A stretch of DNA of 24,693 bases from the NCBI GenBank assembly GCA_013115135.1, contig JABANP010000654.1, forward strand, positions 1 through 24,693. Direction: 5' to 3'. Below the pieces are notes generated by a model that saw only the letters and a list, made by a program, of their open reading frames with translations, did no database searches and was not told the origin of the DNA. Of this stretch, positions 24,422-24,693 are shown one piece after another. Position 1 is the first letter of the stretch. Each line of letters opens with the position of its first letter. The position numbers and the translations under genes were made by a program. The stretch comes from Perkinsus olseni. Lineage: Eukaryota > Perkinsozoa > Perkinsida > Perkinsidae.

Positions 24422-24693
24422 ATGGTGCGTCACACACCCTCTCTTCGGACAATCTCAAATCTGGAAGCGAAATCACACGGTATGGAAATAAAGCATCCGG
24501 AGCGATGCTGCTTGTGTGTAGTTTGTGATTGCGATAAATACGCCACTGAACCCGAAACCTCTCGGGAGATGCTCTTGAAGGGTACTGATCTTACCAAGCT
24601 CTCGTCCGGAGGTTCTCGACATGTTGAGGGATATCACCAGCATGAAATGAAAGTGCTGGAAAAAGCGCCGCCTTTATCCCGACGACAGGGCCA
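24422..24693 (+). CDS. Hypothetical protein or exon, runs off the window
   Basis: A plus-strand frame is open from ATG at 24422 to the window edge (90 codons; the frame is open from about 24379). It begins MVRHTPSLRTISN and contains a cysteine-rich piece ERCCLCVVCDCDKY followed by a polar region (KLSSGGSRHVEGYHQHEM). The cysteine spacing could bind metal, but I recognise no family. A further ATG lies at 24482. The frame is long enough to notice but not to prove coding, and it could be one exon of a split gene. Confidence 0.3.
   Translation, partial: MVRHTPSLRTISNLEAKSHGMEIKHPERCCLCVVCDCDKYATEPETSREMLLKGTDLTKLSSGGSRHVEGYHQHEMKVLEKAPPLSRRQG

Noticed and set aside
1..24693. tRNA or rRNA genes
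   Set aside because: I saw no cloverleaf with a TTCGA-type T arm in correct spacing and no rRNA-like block on either strand.

Overview
This looks like gene-poor nuclear DNA of a eukaryote, probably a protist. Open frames are short. The only recognisable genes are split by short GT-AG introns (63-269 bp) with good donors (GTGAG, GTAAGT) and pyrimidine-rich acceptors. Base composition is near balanced, and much of the window is paralogous non-coding DNA. I cannot fix the lineage from sequence alone. A perkinsid or dinoflagellate-type alveolate is my guess, not a result.

Layout. (1) 1-2724 and 8572-11407 are diverged copies (A and B) of one segment. Each carries a minus-strand gene for a small secreted four-cysteine protein (805-1242 and 9599-10036). 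Copy A also holds a 679-bp TIR element (1998-2676) that copy B lacks. (2) 2725-8571 and 11408-12380 have no gene I can support. They share a short dispersed repeat (3516-3625 / 6903-7023) and many small palindromes. (3) 12384-16430, continued at 19027-19345, and 20344-24147 are copies of a second segment. It carries a tandem family of GH18 (chitinase-like) genes without the catalytic acids. Copy a (13174-14402) has intact exons but no recognisable 5' end. Copies b (15147-15982), c (17029-17757), d (20778-22121) and e (22950-23487) are broken. (4) 16430-19026 is extra DNA present only in the first copy; it contains gene copy c and a possible TIR element. (5) A reading frame from 24422 runs off the right edge.

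The most unusual feature is a dense population of tiny structured insertions, over 50 in 24.7 kb. Each reads X-N-X'-M-X: a 6-bp word X, one base, the reverse complement of X, one base, then X again (20 bp). I find 29 with all three arms perfect; about 0.0015 would be expected by chance (two independent 6-base matches, 4^-12 x 24,693). X differs from site to site, so the geometry is conserved and the sequence is not. If p and f are the bases flanking the unit, N is the complement of f and M the complement of p in 26 of the 29 perfect cases. The event is therefore pXf -> pX-(reverse complement of pXf)-Xf: an 8-bp word is copied in inverted form into itself, adding 14 bp. Paralogous copies in this window give empty sites differing by exactly 14 bp at several loci. 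None of the insertions I found lies in an intact coding exon, but they do interrupt decayed exons. Longer odd palindromes (up to 19+1+19) and longer inverted exon duplications may come from the same or a related process.

Notation below: X, N, M, X', p and f as just defined.
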